5,656 bases of DNA from Bryobacterales bacterium. Lineage in GTDB: Bacteria > Acidobacteriota > Terriglobia > Bryobacterales > Bryobacteraceae. A program made the position numbers and the translations under genes. The stretch is taken from contig PKYZ01000352.1 in the NCBI GenBank assembly GCA_003132865.1, forward strand, positions 12,400-18,055, in the 5' to 3' direction. Positions 5,656-5,656 of the stretch are shown here, piece by piece. Within the stretch, counting starts at the first letter, position 1. Each line of letters begins with the position of its first letter. The notes below the pieces were generated by a model. The model was not told the origin of the DNA. It made no database searches and saw nothing but the letters and a program-made list of their open reading frames with translations.

Positions 5656-5656
5656 A

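Overview
The window is a stretch of bacterial chromosome of high G+C content (roughly 60% by eye). It most resembles an Acidobacteriota genome of the Bryobacter/Solibacter type. That placement is inferred from gene style only: a propeller/Y_Y_Y sensor fused to a GGDEF domain, a CNHC-type exported redoxin, and three small proteins resembling families I associate with that phylum. No rRNA or other phylogenetic marker is present. I see no mobile element, CRISPR array, tRNA or rRNA.

Layout from left to right: (1) bases 2-1471, plus strand, the 3' part of a membrane sensor diguanylate cyclase whose 5' end lies outside the window. (2) bases 1517-2896, minus strand, a complete class III PLP aminotransferase of the acetylornithine/GABA aminotransferase family, convergent with gene 1. 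(3) bases 3016-3513, minus strand, a small uncharacterised helical protein with a very good ribosome binding site. (4) bases 3670-4062, plus strand, a small four-helix membrane protein, divergent from gene 3. (5) bases 4158-4430, plus strand, a 90-residue charged helical protein whose start codon sits exactly where transcription from a perfect TATAAT should begin. (6) bases 4525-5655, minus strand, most of an exported protein with two thioredoxin-fold domains in tandem (CNHC, then CESC), convergent with gene 5 and running off the right edge only a few codons short of its start.

The genes do not form one pathway. They read as separate units: c-di-GMP signalling, amino acid metabolism, envelope redox or thiol chemistry, and three small proteins of unknown function. 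Strand changes break the window into short transcription units: gene 1 | genes 3-2 (119-base gap) | gene 4 and gene 5 | gene 6. The points most worth a second look are the leaderless-looking start of gene 5 (and possibly gene 4), the four-cysteine segment in the aminotransferase, and the two-domain redoxin, whose first CxxC would be lost if its start were called at the internal GTG. I did not find a convincing new multi-gene system; most of the window is ordinary chromosome.
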